A stretch of DNA of 64,000 nt from Chrysemys picta bellii (lineage: Eukaryota > Chordata > Testudines > Emydidae), in assembly GCF_011386835.1 (NCBI RefSeq), contig NC_088792.1, positions 224,839,894 through 224,903,893 on the forward strand, given 5' to 3'. The notes under the pieces are model-generated. The model did no database searches. It worked only from the letters and a program-made list of their open reading frames with translations, and was not told the DNA's origin. Of this stretch, positions 46,629-58,700 are shown one piece after another; the first letter of the stretch is position 1, and every line of letters starts with the position of its first letter. Made by a program: the position numbers and the translations under genes.

Positions 46629-49495
46629 TTAAGAAACTTTGACTCAGTGTCAATTACTCAGGCTGTGACATCAAATTTGCACATTCTTCAGGGTTGTTAT
46701 TCAAAGACTGATTTAAAACCTAGCAAACAATTTTAATAGTTGGTGCCCAAACATGGAAGCTCAGTAAACTACCTCTTAATCTCCCAGATTTAAGTTATAA
46801 ATCAAGAACAAAGAGTTGCAATCAATCTCTTAAAAAGAGCTGAAGAAAATAAGAAAGCTGAAGTTTGTGGTTTGGAGAAGCATTTTTTAAAATAGTTTTA
46901 AAAAGTGAGGTCAAATTTTATTTATAAATCTTGTTTTCTCCTGGTGGTTTCTATTTGTGCTGTCAGTAACAATATCAAATTAACAAAATAAGCAATAGTG
47001 AATGAAATGGTGGTGGAATTTGCAGTATTTCTTTCAGACAGTTGAGTGAAAGTCTAAACAGCATCAGTTCTTGCAGCTAGTATTCATCCAAATTAGTTGA
47101 CTTATTGACATGTCAGTGACGGGTAGAATACATGTAGGTCTTCTTTGAGTGACTACTAGGGAGAGAAGGAAGGAATATTTTATATTTTCATGTCAGATTT
47201 GGTAAACTGTGTACTTACATTGCAAACCCAGGTAATTAGCACCTCATTTAATATTAAGGTAATACAGCCACTTCATGATGTAGAACATTTAATGTTTAAT
47301 CAGTTTCTTAGATTATTAAGGCAACATCTGTGTATTTCGCTGCACTGTTCCCCAAATAAAAGATGGCCCACGTTCAATTGTGAAGATTTAGTACAGTTAC
47401 TACCCATGTGGGGGCCAGTACTCTTCCTACTTGAACTCCAGTCCCTTTTCTTTCCAAACTGTCACGATGCAGAAGTGATGCTTATCTCTGAGTCAACACA
47501 GATATGAGGCTTCATCTAATTTAACCTCTTCTCTGAGTTTTCATTTTCCCACTATAGGCAGTTTAGCTTTAGTGGAGAAAACGTACCAGAAAAAAAAACA
47601 AACAAACAAAAAACCACACACCTCAACAGCAGCAGATCATCTGGCATCTGTCTCTTTTTGTGTTCCTTTTTCATCCACTGCTCTCACCCAATAATGCACT
47701 TTTCCCACTCAAACTTTTGTGACCAGGAAATTAAGTTAACAAGCCTCCTTTCTTCTGCATTGTCACATGTTTTGAAGTGAAAAAAAAAAAATAATTTCCT
47801 TTGAATCGTGGAAAAGCAATAGTTCAGAGTCATGAAATGCAAAAGTGTCATCAAAAGTATTCACCAATTTCACAAACTCTAGCAATAATCTTCAATCCAC
47901 CCCCCAGCCTAGTACATCTCAGATGCCAAATGTACAGCCTTTATAAATGGGAGTGAAGTCCTTTTTGCTTCTTTATGGAGCAACTACTTCATCAGGATGG
48001 CCAGAAATCTTTAACATTTTAGAAACTGTACTGTACAGATGCTAAAAATAGAGGATTTTCCACAAGTTTTATACCAGTGCATCACTTTTGATTTCAAATT
48101 AATTCAAGGGCAGAGTGAACAAATTTTCAGACCTGTGAGAAGAGCTGTATTAAGAAAAATTTTGTAAGTCACAGCTAGTACTCAAGTGTTCAGCCATGGC
48201 TCCATGTAGATAAGAGGGTTTCTGGTTAAAGTGCCAATTAGGTATTTTTTCATCGTTAGAATAATTATGGGGAATGCACATAATTTCAGTCTTCCGTAAC
48301 AAACAGAACACAATGAATAAAGTGGGATGCTTTGTCAGGAAGAAACATACAATTGAGTTTTTATTCTTTCCTGAAGACAGCTGCATTTGAAGCACAAATA
48401 GTAAAATTAGCACTGTAGTTGTTTAATAAGCAATTACAAAAACTAGTTTGTATTTCAGCTGAAGTATTGTTTTATTAAAATGTCTACAGAGGCAGATATG
48501 AAATGTACATATGGATTGAACTTTGTACCATTTTGTTCCTGGCCCTAGTATCATTTGCAATCCTTATTTGTGTTGGTGAGCACTTAACTTAGATTAATAG
48601 TTTCACTGAAGTATGAATAAATGTTCAGAGAAAATAAGCATCTAATCCTATATAAACTAGTAATCCAGTGATCTGATTTCATGTAAGATTGCTGTAAGAA
48701 ACTGGTTCTTTCCCACAGTGACTAGCCTGGCTTTGAACTGAAAGCATATCAGTCATTTAAAATAGCAACACATTATTTTAATGGAAATTACAATAGTTAA
48801 CTACACAGTGCTTCACAAGTTGGAAGATGCTGTTGCACACCTATCATGGCCGTAGCCAATTGGCAGGCAGTATAAATGATAGGCTCCTTCTCATTTCTTT
48901 GTTGTATTCATGGCACTGAACATTCATCATTTTTTGGGGGGGATGTGGGGGATAATAAGAGCAAATTATATGTTTTCCACTTTGATAAATGACTGACAGT
49001 TTTCTTTTAGCTTGTATGTAAAAGGATTTTTTCCTCCAAAATGTTTGTATGCTATGGATCAGGACATTTTATTGAATCATGAGGGAGAATAGAACTGCAT
49101 ATGCAACTATTGCATTTTATATCTGGATTTTTATTTCTAATTGATTAGCATATTCATGTGTTTCTTTTTAGCGTGACAATATTACAATAGAAGTTTTGGA
49201 TGTCATTTATTTGTGAATTGTCAAAGCAGTTTAAAATTCATTCTAGAGTATTCCAACTAAGGTAACTTCATTCCTCCTATTAACTAAAATGTTTACAAAT
49301 TAAGTGTCTGTTTAATTCAGTTATTAAAACTGAACAAAGATTGAATCCTGAGGGTTTTTTGAATAAAAGCAGTAAGTTTGGTCAGACAATGTATGCTATT
49401 ATATTTAAATGACTGCTGTGCACATAGAAATCTTTGAATTCTGAAAGTTTCAGATTTTAGCACCAGTGTTTATTCATCTGAAAATTTGTAGTGGA
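46629..49495. other. AT-rich non-coding, nothing recognised
   Basis: No supported gene. Short A-rich runs lie near 47590 and 47780. Confidence 0.5.
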
Positions 49496-50850
49496 AATCC
49501 ATTATATATTATTCCAGTTTAAAAAATGTCAGGCAGAGAGTCTGGAATAATACTATGGGGCCTAGTTGTCCAGAACTGGGCACAGTATTCCAGCAGCAGT
49601 CTGCCAAATTCAGAGATAAAATAACCTCTCTATGCATAATCAAGATTCTCCTGTTTATGCATCCAAGTATTGCATTAACCCTTTTGGCCACAGAGTTGCA
49701 CTGGGAGCTCATGTTCAGCTGATTTTTCAGAGTTTCTGCTTCTCAGACTAGAGATACCCATCTTGAAGTATGGCCTACATTCCTTGCTCCTAAATATAAA
49801 CATTTACATTTAGCCTCATTACAACACTTTTGCTTGTGCCCAGTTTACCACGTGATCTAGATTGCTCTGTATCAATGACCTATCCTCTTCGTCGTTTAGC
49901 TCTGCCCCAAGTTCAGTCTCATCTGCAAACTTATCAGTGATGATTTTGTTTTCTTCCAGGTCATTAATAAAAATGCTAAATAGCATAGGGCCCCAAATCA
50001 GTCCCTGCAGGACCCTGCTAGAAACACACCTACTAGATGCCACACATTTTGATACTTACCAGTAAGCCATCTTTTAATCTATTTAACGTGTGCTGTGTTA
50101 TATTCTAGTTTTTTATGGTCATGTTTTGCTATATTACATCAGCACTATGACCTTTATCAATCAAACTTGTCATTTCAAACTAAGATATCAAATGAGTTTG
50201 AAAGGATCCATTTTCCATAACCCCATGTTGATTGGCATTAATTTCATTACCTTCCTTTAATTCTTTATTAAACGAGTTCCATATCACCCACTCCACTATC
50301 CTGCTTGGGATCAATGTCAAACTGACAGGCCTGTAATTATCTGGGACATCCTGTTTACCCCTTTTAAATATTGGCACAATGTTAGCTTTCTTTCAGTCTT
50401 CTGGAACTTCCCAGGTTTTCCAAGACTTACTGAAGTCAACATTAACAGTCCAGTGAGCTAGTCAGCCAGCTGTTAAAACTCTTGTATGCAAGTTATCCAC
50501 ATCTGTTGATTTTAAAATGTCTTTTAGCTGCTGTTTAACATCCCCCTTCAATACTAATGGAATGGAAAGAGTGTGATCTTGACTATATCATCTGTTTTTC
50601 TCCAAATACAGAACAGAAATATTTATTGCACATTTCTGCCTTTTCTGCATTATTATTGATAATTCCACCATTTCCATCTGGTAACGGACCAATACCACTG
50701 TTAGGATTCCTTTTGTTCCTAATACACTTGTATGACTCCTTATTGTCATTAACTTTGCTGGCCAGGGATTTTTCCTTGTGTCCCTTTGCTTCCCTTATCA
50801 ATTTTGTAGGGAACAATTGAAGCAAACAGTAAGCAACCAAAGCCCCAAAA
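49496..50850 (-). mobile_element. Old CR1/L3-type LINE fragment with broken reverse transcriptase
   Basis: Minus-strand pieces appear in the right order from right to left: 'SYKCIRNKRNPNSGIGPL' and 'KAEMCNKYFCSVF' (50583-50906), '[21 protein letters not shown]' and 'IVEWVIWNSF' (50180-50377), 'GLIWGPMLFSIFINDL' and 'KFADETELG' (49819-50043, with FADE where FADD is expected), and 'NAILGCINRRI' (49509-49712). Frameshifts and the altered catalytic motif show that it is long dead. Confidence 0.85.
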
Positions 50851-52009
50851 TTATTCATTGAAATTTTGCAGATAGTTGCAAATACATTCACAAAATCCAA
50901 TTTCAAATCAATAATTTAATTGGCTGTATTCCTTAACAACCGGACAGAAGTAAAAACTAAGGATGACAAGGAGTCAAACTATCTGAATTTATCCCTATTG
51001 TTGCTCTGAAAAATTTCCCTTCTGGAAAAGCTTTGGCTAAATGCGGAGACCTGTAGTAGTATAATACACTTATTATGTATTTATCATTAAAAGGTTATAG
51101 GCCTTGGAGAGGCCTTAGAAGATTTAATTAGAATACATAATCTGCAGGAACACATGCATCCCCATACTGCTGCATCTGTATGCCTCACCACTGATGGTAC
51201 AGGGACTATTTCTAGGGCTGCAAGGATTGTTTAATCTCCATACTTACTAGCCTTTCTGCTGGGAGTAGTAACAAACCTCAGTTGCTCCAACTTGATTCCC
51301 CATAGGCCACCACATGGTCAGAGTCAACTTAGATCTGTTTGGGTTTTAACAGGTAACCTACAGCTGAAAGTCATACTAGCCTGATACTAGTCCTCAGCCA
51401 TTCAACCCATCTTGCATGCTTTAGAATTAGAGTAGCCTCCATTAAATGAAGCTGGAAATGAGCTATTTCAATAAACCAAAGATATGAGCAGAAATCTGAA
51501 AAATACATTAAAGTGAGTTAATAGACCTTTTATTTCTGTTGTGCAGCTGGTGTTAAAAATGTTAGCGGGATATCATTTGACCTGATGCAGCAGACTGGAC
51601 ACTATTAACCTCACTGTTAGAAAGGTGCCTTTTCTAGTTGCCAAATAGCTTATATTCCATTACATGGAATGTATTATCGATGTGTGAAAAGTTGTTCTCA
51701 AATTGCAAACTATTTTTGAAATATCTCCTTCTATAGAGTGGAAGCATTCCTCTTCTTATTAGGGCTGCAATGTCAATTGCAAAGGATGCTGTGGTTTAGG
51801 CTGAGGGGAAAAGAAATTCTACAAAGGACAAAAGCCTGCACAATCAGCCTGAAGATGTAAAAGATATTTTGGCTGATTTGTTCACTTTATATTCACATCA
51901 CACATAGGTACTGATTTAATCACAAAACGTTGTTTTAGAAGCTATTTTTATATTAGAGATTTTAAAATCTGAAGGTAAACTTTTGAATTTTTATAGACAG
52001 ACCAGTTCT
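50851..52009. other. AT-rich non-coding, nothing recognised
   Basis: No motif or named repeat is supported. Confidence 0.5.
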
Positions 52010-52505
52010 TCAGGGGCTCACCATATGTGGGGTTGGGAGAGGAATTTTCCTCTCAGTCAGATTGGCAGAGACCCTGATGGGAGGGGACGCGGATTCGCCT
52101 TCCTCTGCAGCATGGGGCACGGGTCACTTGCAGATTTAAACTAGTGTAAAATGATGAATTCTCCGTAACTTGAAGTCTTTAAACCATAATTTTAGCCAGA
52201 GGTTAAGGGTCTATTTCAGGAGTGGGTAAGTGAGGCTCTGTGTCCTGCAATGTGCAGGAGGTCAGACTAGATGATCATAGAAATCATAGAATATCAGGGT
52301 TGGAAGGGACCTCAGGAGGTCATCTAGTCCAACCCCCTGCTCAAAGCAGGAGCAATCCCCAGACAGATTTTTGCCCCAGATCCCTAAGTGGCCCCCTCAT
52401 GGATTGAACTCACAACCCTGGGTTTAGCAGGCCAATACTCAAACCACTGAGCTATCCCTCCCCCTCACTATGGTCCCTTCTGACCTTAAAGTCTATGAGT
52501 CTCAG
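52010..52505 (+). mobile_element. LINE 3'-end fragment split by a SINE
   Basis: 'gaggaattttcctctcagtcagattggcagagaccctg', 'cttcctctgcagcatggggcac' and 'aggaggtcagactagatgatca' lie before the SINE, and 'tatggtcccttctgaccttaaagtctatgagtc' after it. Together they read as a continuous CR1-like 3' terminus. Confidence 0.65.
52281..52466 (-). mobile_element. tRNA-headed SINE with a different CR1 tail
   Basis: The minus-strand head (52466-52395) has 'gatagctcagtggtttgagtattggcc' and 'gttgtgagttcaatcc', a good A-box and B-box. The tail (about 52360-52281) is 'ggactagatgacctcctgaggtccc' and 'gattctatgatt', matching the CR1 tail at 12858/18867 rather than the tail of the SINEs at 20664 and 46439. It may be a distinct SINE subfamily that swapped tails. 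Confidence 0.82.
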
Positions 52506-52760
52506 CAGATGAAAACTGATGTATGTTCATTGACTTCAATGAGTGTTTACCCCAGAGTATATTAGATTCCTCTTTTGGTCTTCCTTGAATACTGCTTATA
52601 TTGTATCCTTGAAGAGAAACGACTCTCCTCAGCTGGAGTTGCTTTTTCACTTTTTAATCTTTTCAGAAAACAGAAAGAGAAGGAAAAATTACTCTACCTA
52701 CCAATACTGAAAGGCTCATTTCCTGATATCCAAAGAAGATAAAGCCATTCTTTGACAGAG

Positions 52761-53036
52761 ACTACGTCTACACTATGGGGAGGGGATCGATTTCAGATAC
52801 ACAAATTCAGCTACGGGAATAGTGTAGCTGAATTCGACGCATCTGATCCAACTTACCCCGCTGTGAGGACGGCGGCAAATTGACCGCCGTGGCTCCCCCG
52901 TCGGCAGCGCTTACTCCTACCTGGGCTGGTGGAGTATGCGCATCGATTCGGGGATCGATTATCGCGTCCCGACAAGACATGATAAATCGATCCCCAAGAG
53001 ATCGATTTCTACCCGCCCGGAAGTGAAGACAAGCCC
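52761..53036. mobile_element. CpG-rich miniature inverted-repeat element, 276 bp
   Basis: The ends 'gactacgtctacact' and 'agtgaagacaagccc' are imperfect inverted repeats. The interior contains repeated CGAT palindromes ('ggggatcgattt', 'aaatcgatcccc') and many intact CpGs, in contrast to the AT-rich surroundings. No transposase is present. I cannot fix the target duplication, so the superfamily is left open. Confidence 0.6.
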
Positions 53037-54044
53037 AAAAGATTCAGAAGTTGATATTAATAGTATTACCATTTCACATCAATGCAGCAGGTAGAGGTGG
53101 TATTATAGGTATTTTATTAATCTTGGGTTGCAGTTTTCCCAATAGTTTTGTAGAATTTAGTCAGAATCCATGCAATCAAATACATTTAGTGTGTGCTCAG
53201 GATCCTAGCTGTGACATTAAGCCATAGTCATAGAAGATTTGTGACTAAGTACAAGAAATGTTTTATGTACTTCCAATACTCTCCAAAATACTCCATACAG
53301 TAATTCCATCTCAACCATACTGGAGCAAACTAGTGGCTGGAAGAAGAAACTGATATGTCTGTCTGAGTGTGTCTACATGAGCCAGATATATCCTTTGGTC
53401 TGTTACACTTGTCAAAAAATTGTTTAGATCTGTTCTTTGGAATGGATTCAATCTGTCAATACTTTTTCCTGAATACATGATTTAGGGACCAAAATTTTAC
53501 ACTTTTTAACATTTTAAAGTTCTTATTGAGGATAAAGCGGTTTGGTATTGGCTTTGATTCTGCATTATGTCAGAACAGGCCTGTGTTCAAAGTGAGTCCC
53601 ACAGAGGTCATTTCAGGATCCAGGTCTTGTACTGGACTATGCTATGCCACACTGTACCTCAGAAAAGGGTAAATTTTATATTGAAGACTCTTGCCTTTCT
53701 CTCAGTGACAGCAATAATTTCTCCTCTGTTCCCATTAAGAAGTTATATTTGGAGTTAGATTTTGAAAAATTGCTCAAGTGACCTAGTCCCCTAAATGGCT
53801 TAGGCACTTTTGAAATTAGGATCTAGGAGTATAATCCTATTGTCTTTTCATGGGAATATATGAATCAAGGACCAGTGACTTTCAACGGGACTTCAACTCT
53901 TAAGTGATTTTGGTGCTTTTGAAAATACGACATATTTACACTCAGGGGCGTGTGCAGGAATTTAAATTTCACTGCTTTTGGAGGAGCACATACTGTGCCC
54001 CCACTGCAGTCCCAGGCCCGGAGGAGTTGTCAGCTCCTGCCACA
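53037..54044. other. Non-coding; old repeat at about 53770-53935
   Basis: Apart from the 'ggcttaggcacttttgaaa' repeat shared with 19430-19565, nothing is recognised. It ends at the GCCCCAGG duplication (54045-54052). Confidence 0.5.
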
Positions 54045-54384
54045 GCCCCAGGTAGGGTTGCCAACTGTCTAATCACTCAAACCCAAACACTCTTGCCCTG
54101 CCCCTACCCCGCCCCTTCCCTGAGGTCCTGCCCCTTTCTGCCCTTCTGTGAGGCCCCACCCCACTCACTCCATCCCCCCTCCCTCCGTTGTTCACTCTCC
54201 CCCACCCTCACTCACTTTCACTGGGCTGGGGCAGAGGGCGGGAGGGGATGTGGGAGGGGGCTTGTAGTAGGTCCTAGCCGGGGCTCGACCCTTCCGGGCA
54301 GGAGGGGAGCCACACCGACTCCCTACTATGGGAACAAGCAGTCAGTTAGTCCCGAATCTCCGGCTCTTTTGTGCAGAGTCGGAG

Positions 54385-55085
54385 CAAACACAGTAGGCTC
54401 AGGCCCTTGTTGCAGGGCTGAGCGAGCAAATAGTTCAGAGCCCAGGCCCTGGGTCAGGGCGGGGCAAACACAGTTAGCTCAGGCCCTTGTTTGCAGGGGC
54501 TAAGCAAGCAGACAGTTCAGAGCCCAGGCCCTGGATCAGGGCGGGGCAAACACAGGTAGCTCAGGCCCTTGTTTGCAGGGAGCTGAGCGGGCAAATAGTT
54601 CAAAGCCCAGGCCCTGGATCAGGGCAGGGCAAACACAGTTAGCTCAGGCCCTTGGTTGCAGGGGCTGAGCGAGCAAATAGTTCAGAGCCCAGGCCCTGGA
54701 TCAGGGCGGGGCAAACACAGTAGGCTCAGGCCCTTGCTGCAGGGCTGAGCGAGCAAATAGTTCAGAGCCCAGGCCCTGGATCAGGGCGGGGCAAACACAG
54801 TAGGCTCAGGCCCTTGTTGCAGGGGCTGAGCGAGCAAATAGTTCAGAGCCCAGGCCCTGGATCAGGGCGGGGCAAACACAGTAGGCTCAGGCCCTTGTTA
54901 CAGGGCTGAGCGAGCAAGCAGTTCAGAGCCCAGGCCCTGGATCAGGGCGGGGCAAACACAGTAGGCTCAGGCCCTTGGTTGCAGGGGCTGAGCAAGCAAG
55001 CAGTTCAGAGCCCAGGCCCTGGATCAGGGCGGGGCAAACACAGTAGGCTCAGGCCCTTGGTTGCAGGGGCTGAGCAAGTAAGCAG
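54385..55085. repeat. Tandem array of ~81-bp units in the 3' LTR
   Basis: Units follow the pattern 'aggctcaggcccttgttgcagg', 'gctgagcgagcaaatagttcagagcccaggccctgg', 'atcagggcggggcaaacacag'. There are about nine imperfect copies, and the 5' LTR has one more. The diverged solo LTR at 22661-24438 contains shorter related units. Confidence 0.92.
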
Positions 55086-55716
55086 TTCAAATAAGATACG
55101 CCTAGGCTTTCTGTAGCCGAGCGTTGGGTGAGGGGGAAGCCTGCCACCCGTGAGCGGAGGGTGGCAGGGGGGAACGCAGGCCCACCCACTCCACTGCGTT
55201 CCAGCCCGGGGCCCTAACAGCGGTTGCTGCCGCTGCTGGTCAGTGGGGTATCCAGACCGCAACACACTGACATAGGCTCACACTCAGTTGCAGCTGGACC
55301 AGGGTCGGCTACCCCCGGGCTACTTCCGTGATCCCCCTCAAAGCCTACCTCGTTCGTAGCGCCGGGATCGGGCCAGTCCACCTGCATGGGCTCCTCTCTG
55401 CCCGGGCTCGGCGGCAAGTCTGGTAGCTCTGCTGGGAAGTCCGGCCAGTGGTCCTCAGGCAGCTCCTCTGGATAGCAGCAGGGGCGAAGGGGTTCGGGTC
55501 CAGTCTCACCCTCAGGGTTAGTGGGGTGCGGTTCCCAGGGGTTCTCCCAGTAGCGGGCGTGAACGGGCTCCGGCAGCTCCTCCTCGTAGCGGGCCCGGGG
55601 TAGCTCGGGCCAGCTAGGGTCCAGGCCTTGGTCTTCCACGGTCTCCTGGCCGGGAGCTCCCGGCCGCACGTCTGCTCCCTGTGGTGGCTGGCCGCAGACT
55701 GAGCTCTGGCGGCCGG

Positions 55717-55725
55717 CCTTTATAC
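55717..55725 (-). promoter_or_regulatory. TATA box in the 3' LTR, overlapping the gag-pol stop codon
   Basis: The minus strand reads GTATAAAGG. The TAA (55722-55720) that terminates the long ORF is the middle of this TATA box. Confidence 0.75.
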
Positions 55726-58700
55726 TTCCTGTCCCGCCCCTTGACTTCCGGGGGGCGGGGACAGGCGGTGGTGGTCCCGCCCACTCTGGTGCCTGCACGT
55801 GGGCTCCCTCTTCAGGGCAGGAGGGGAGCCACACCGACTCACTACACACCCCCCCCCCCTTAAGACTGGCTCCCGCATGTCGGGGCCAGGTCCTTCCATC
55901 TCCCCCATGCGGGATAGGAAGTCCGCATTCGTATGGTCCTTACCAGCTCGATGCTGGACCATAAATGCGTAGGGTTGTAAGGCGAGGTACCACCGCATAA
56001 TGCGGGCATTATTATCTTTCATCCGCATTAGCCACCGGAGGGGAGCGTGGTCTGTGACGAGGGTGAACGGGGCCCCGAGGAGGTAGAAGCGCAGGGCATC
56101 GCAGGCCCACTTCACCGCGAGGGCCTCTTTTTCCACCACTGCGTAATTCCTCTCACGGGGGAACAGCTTCCGGCTGAGATATACTACGGGGTGGTCCTTT
56201 CCCTCCACTTCTTGGGACAAGACTGCCCCTAACCCTACGCCGGAGGCGTCGGTCTGTAGGATGAATGGGCGTTTAAAGTCCGGGCTATAGAGAACCGGCT
56301 CCTGGCAGAGGCACTTCTGCAGTGTCCGGAAGGCCGCCTCACATTCGGGGGACCATCGTACCTGCCGGGGGCTGTCCTTCGTCAGAAGCCCAGTTAAGGG
56401 TGCTGCGATGGTCGCGAACTGGGGGATGAACCGTCTGTAATACCCAACGAGGCCCAGGAACTGCCGAACGTGCCGTTTGGTCGACGGGGTGGGACAGTCC
56501 AGGAGGGCCTGGACTTTCCCGACGAGGGGCTTGACCCGCCCGCCCCCGACGGTATAGCCGAGGTAGTTGGTCTCCTGCCAGGCAATACGGCACTTTTTGG
56601 GGTTGGCGGTCAGGCCCGCCTGTCGTAGGGACCTTAGGACCGCCGCAACCCGGGGCAGATGGTCCTCCCAGCCGCGGCTATAGATGACCACGTCGTCTAG
56701 GTACGCTGCCGCATAGTCCTGATGGGGCTGCAGAAGTTGGTCCATCAGCCGCTGGAAGGTGGCTGGGGCTCCATGGAGACCGAAGGGCATCCGCGTGAAT
56801 TGGTACAGCCCTGTTGGAGTGGCAAAGGCGGTTTTCTCTTTTGAGGTTTCCTCGAGGGGGATCTGCCAGTAGCCTTTGCTGAGATCCAAGGTGGTGATAT
56901 ACTGGGCCTCCCCCAGGCGTCCCAGTAACTCGTCCACACGGGGCATCGGGTAGGCATCGAAGTGCGAGATGGCGTTTACCCTCCGAAAGTCGATGCAGAA
57001 GCGGCGGGTACCGTCCGGCTTGGGCACCAGGACCACCGGACTACGCCACTCGCTCTGGGACGGCTCAATCACGCCCAGAGCCAGCATGGCTCTTACTTCT
57101 TCCTCGACCGCCTCCCGCATCCGATAGGGCAGGGGCCGGGTCGTCTCTCGAACCACTTTCCCCGGCTCGGTCCGGATGGAGTGTTTGACCAGGGACGTGT
57201 AGCCCGGTATGGCCGTGAAGGTTCGCTTGAAGGTCTGCAGCAGGCAGTTAGTCTGTTTACATTGCTCTTCCGTGAGCGATTGTCCGAGTTGGGGTGCCGG
57301 GGGGTCATCCGTCGAGGGTACGTGGGGTCCCAATTCCGGCTCGGGCGGGCATGGGTTAATTAAGAGGCCCTCCCGGTCCTGCCAGCGTTTCAGCAGGTTT
57401 ACGTGATACCGCTGGGTTCCCTTCCGCTTGTCCGGTTGCCGCACCTCGTAGGTGACGGGACCGACCTTACGCACGACGTCGTAAGGTCCCTGCCACCGGG
57501 CTAACAATTTTGACTCACTAGACGGGAGGAGGAGTAGGACACGGTCTCCTGGTTGGAACTCCCGGACTTGGGCTCCCTGATCGTAGGTTCGTTTCTGCCG
57601 CTCCTGCGCCGTCTTCAAATTTTCGCGGGCCAGGGCTCCGGCCTGGGCAAGGTACTCCTGTAACTGGATGACATATTTCAGGAGGCCCTGGGCTGGGGAC
57701 GCTGACTGTTCCCAGGTCTCTCTCATCAGGTCTAAGAGGCCCCGTGGTCTGCGTCCATACAGCAGCTCGAAAGGGGAAAATTTCGTTGAGGTCTGCGGGA
57801 CTTCTCGGATGGCTAGCAGCAAGGGTGGAAGGAATTGGTCCCAGTGGCGGAGGTCCTCTGCGGGGAATTTCCGCAACATGCTTTTCAAAGTGCGGTTAAA
57901 CCGCTCCACCAACCCGTCCGTCTGCGGGTGGTACACAGACGTCCGGAGTTGTTTGATGCCTAAGAGGGCACAGACCTGTCGCAACAATTGGGACGTGAAG
58001 TTCGTTCCCTGGTCGGTCAGGATCTCTCTAGGCAGTCCTACTCGGGCGAAGATTTTCAGCAATTCCCCCGCGATAGTCCGGGCGGTAATACTTCGCAGGG
58101 GGATGGCTTCGGGGAACCGAGAGGCATAGTCCACCAAAACCAGGATGTATTGAAACCCCGCGGCACTTTTCGGGAGGGGGCCCACGAGGTCCATGGCGAC
58201 CCGTTCAAAAGGCGTCTCCATCACTGGCATGGGGACCAGGGGTGCCTTGGGGATCCCGGGCGGGGCGACCCTCTGACACTCTGGGCAGGAGGCGCAATAT
58301 TCTTTCACCTCCTGAGAGATTCCTGGCCAAAAGAAGCGCGCCAGGATTCGAGCGAGGGTCTTCTCTCGCCCCAGGTGCCCGGCGGCTGGCACATCGTGGG
58401 CCAACTTCATTACCGCCCGCCGGTGACACAGGGGCACTAACAGCTGGGTTTGTGGTTCCTGGGTGCGGGGGTCACGGTCCAGGCGGTAGAGCCGGTCTTG
58501 GCGCAGCTCAAAATGGGGCCACAGGGTGGCCCGCTGGGGGTCCACAATATTCCCGTCTATTGCCGCGAGCTGCTCGTAGAAGCGGCTAAGGGTGGGATCC
58601 TCTCGCTGGTCCCGACAGAAATCGGTATCGAAGCGGGGCTGAGGGGCCGGCTCCGGCGGCGGTCCCGCTGCATCCGTGTCGTCTATCTCGGTCGCCGGAC

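Larger units (their letters stand above)
54263..55846 (-). repeat. 3' LTR of the Gmr1-like element (1584 bp)
   Basis: Its left boundary TGTAGTAGG and right boundary ACTCACTACA are set by comparison with 60266-61930 and by the GGGCT duplication. The U3 region holds the TATA box GTATAAAGG (55725-55717). The left half is a tandem array of ~81-bp units (about 54385-55085). A ~35-bp motif ('gggcaggaggggagccacaccgactc') occurs just inside both ends. Confidence 0.96.

Noticed and set aside
54385..55085. CRISPR-like or satellite array
   Set aside because: Units are contiguous 81-bp tandem repeats without unique spacers, and they lie within LTRs in a vertebrate-type genome.
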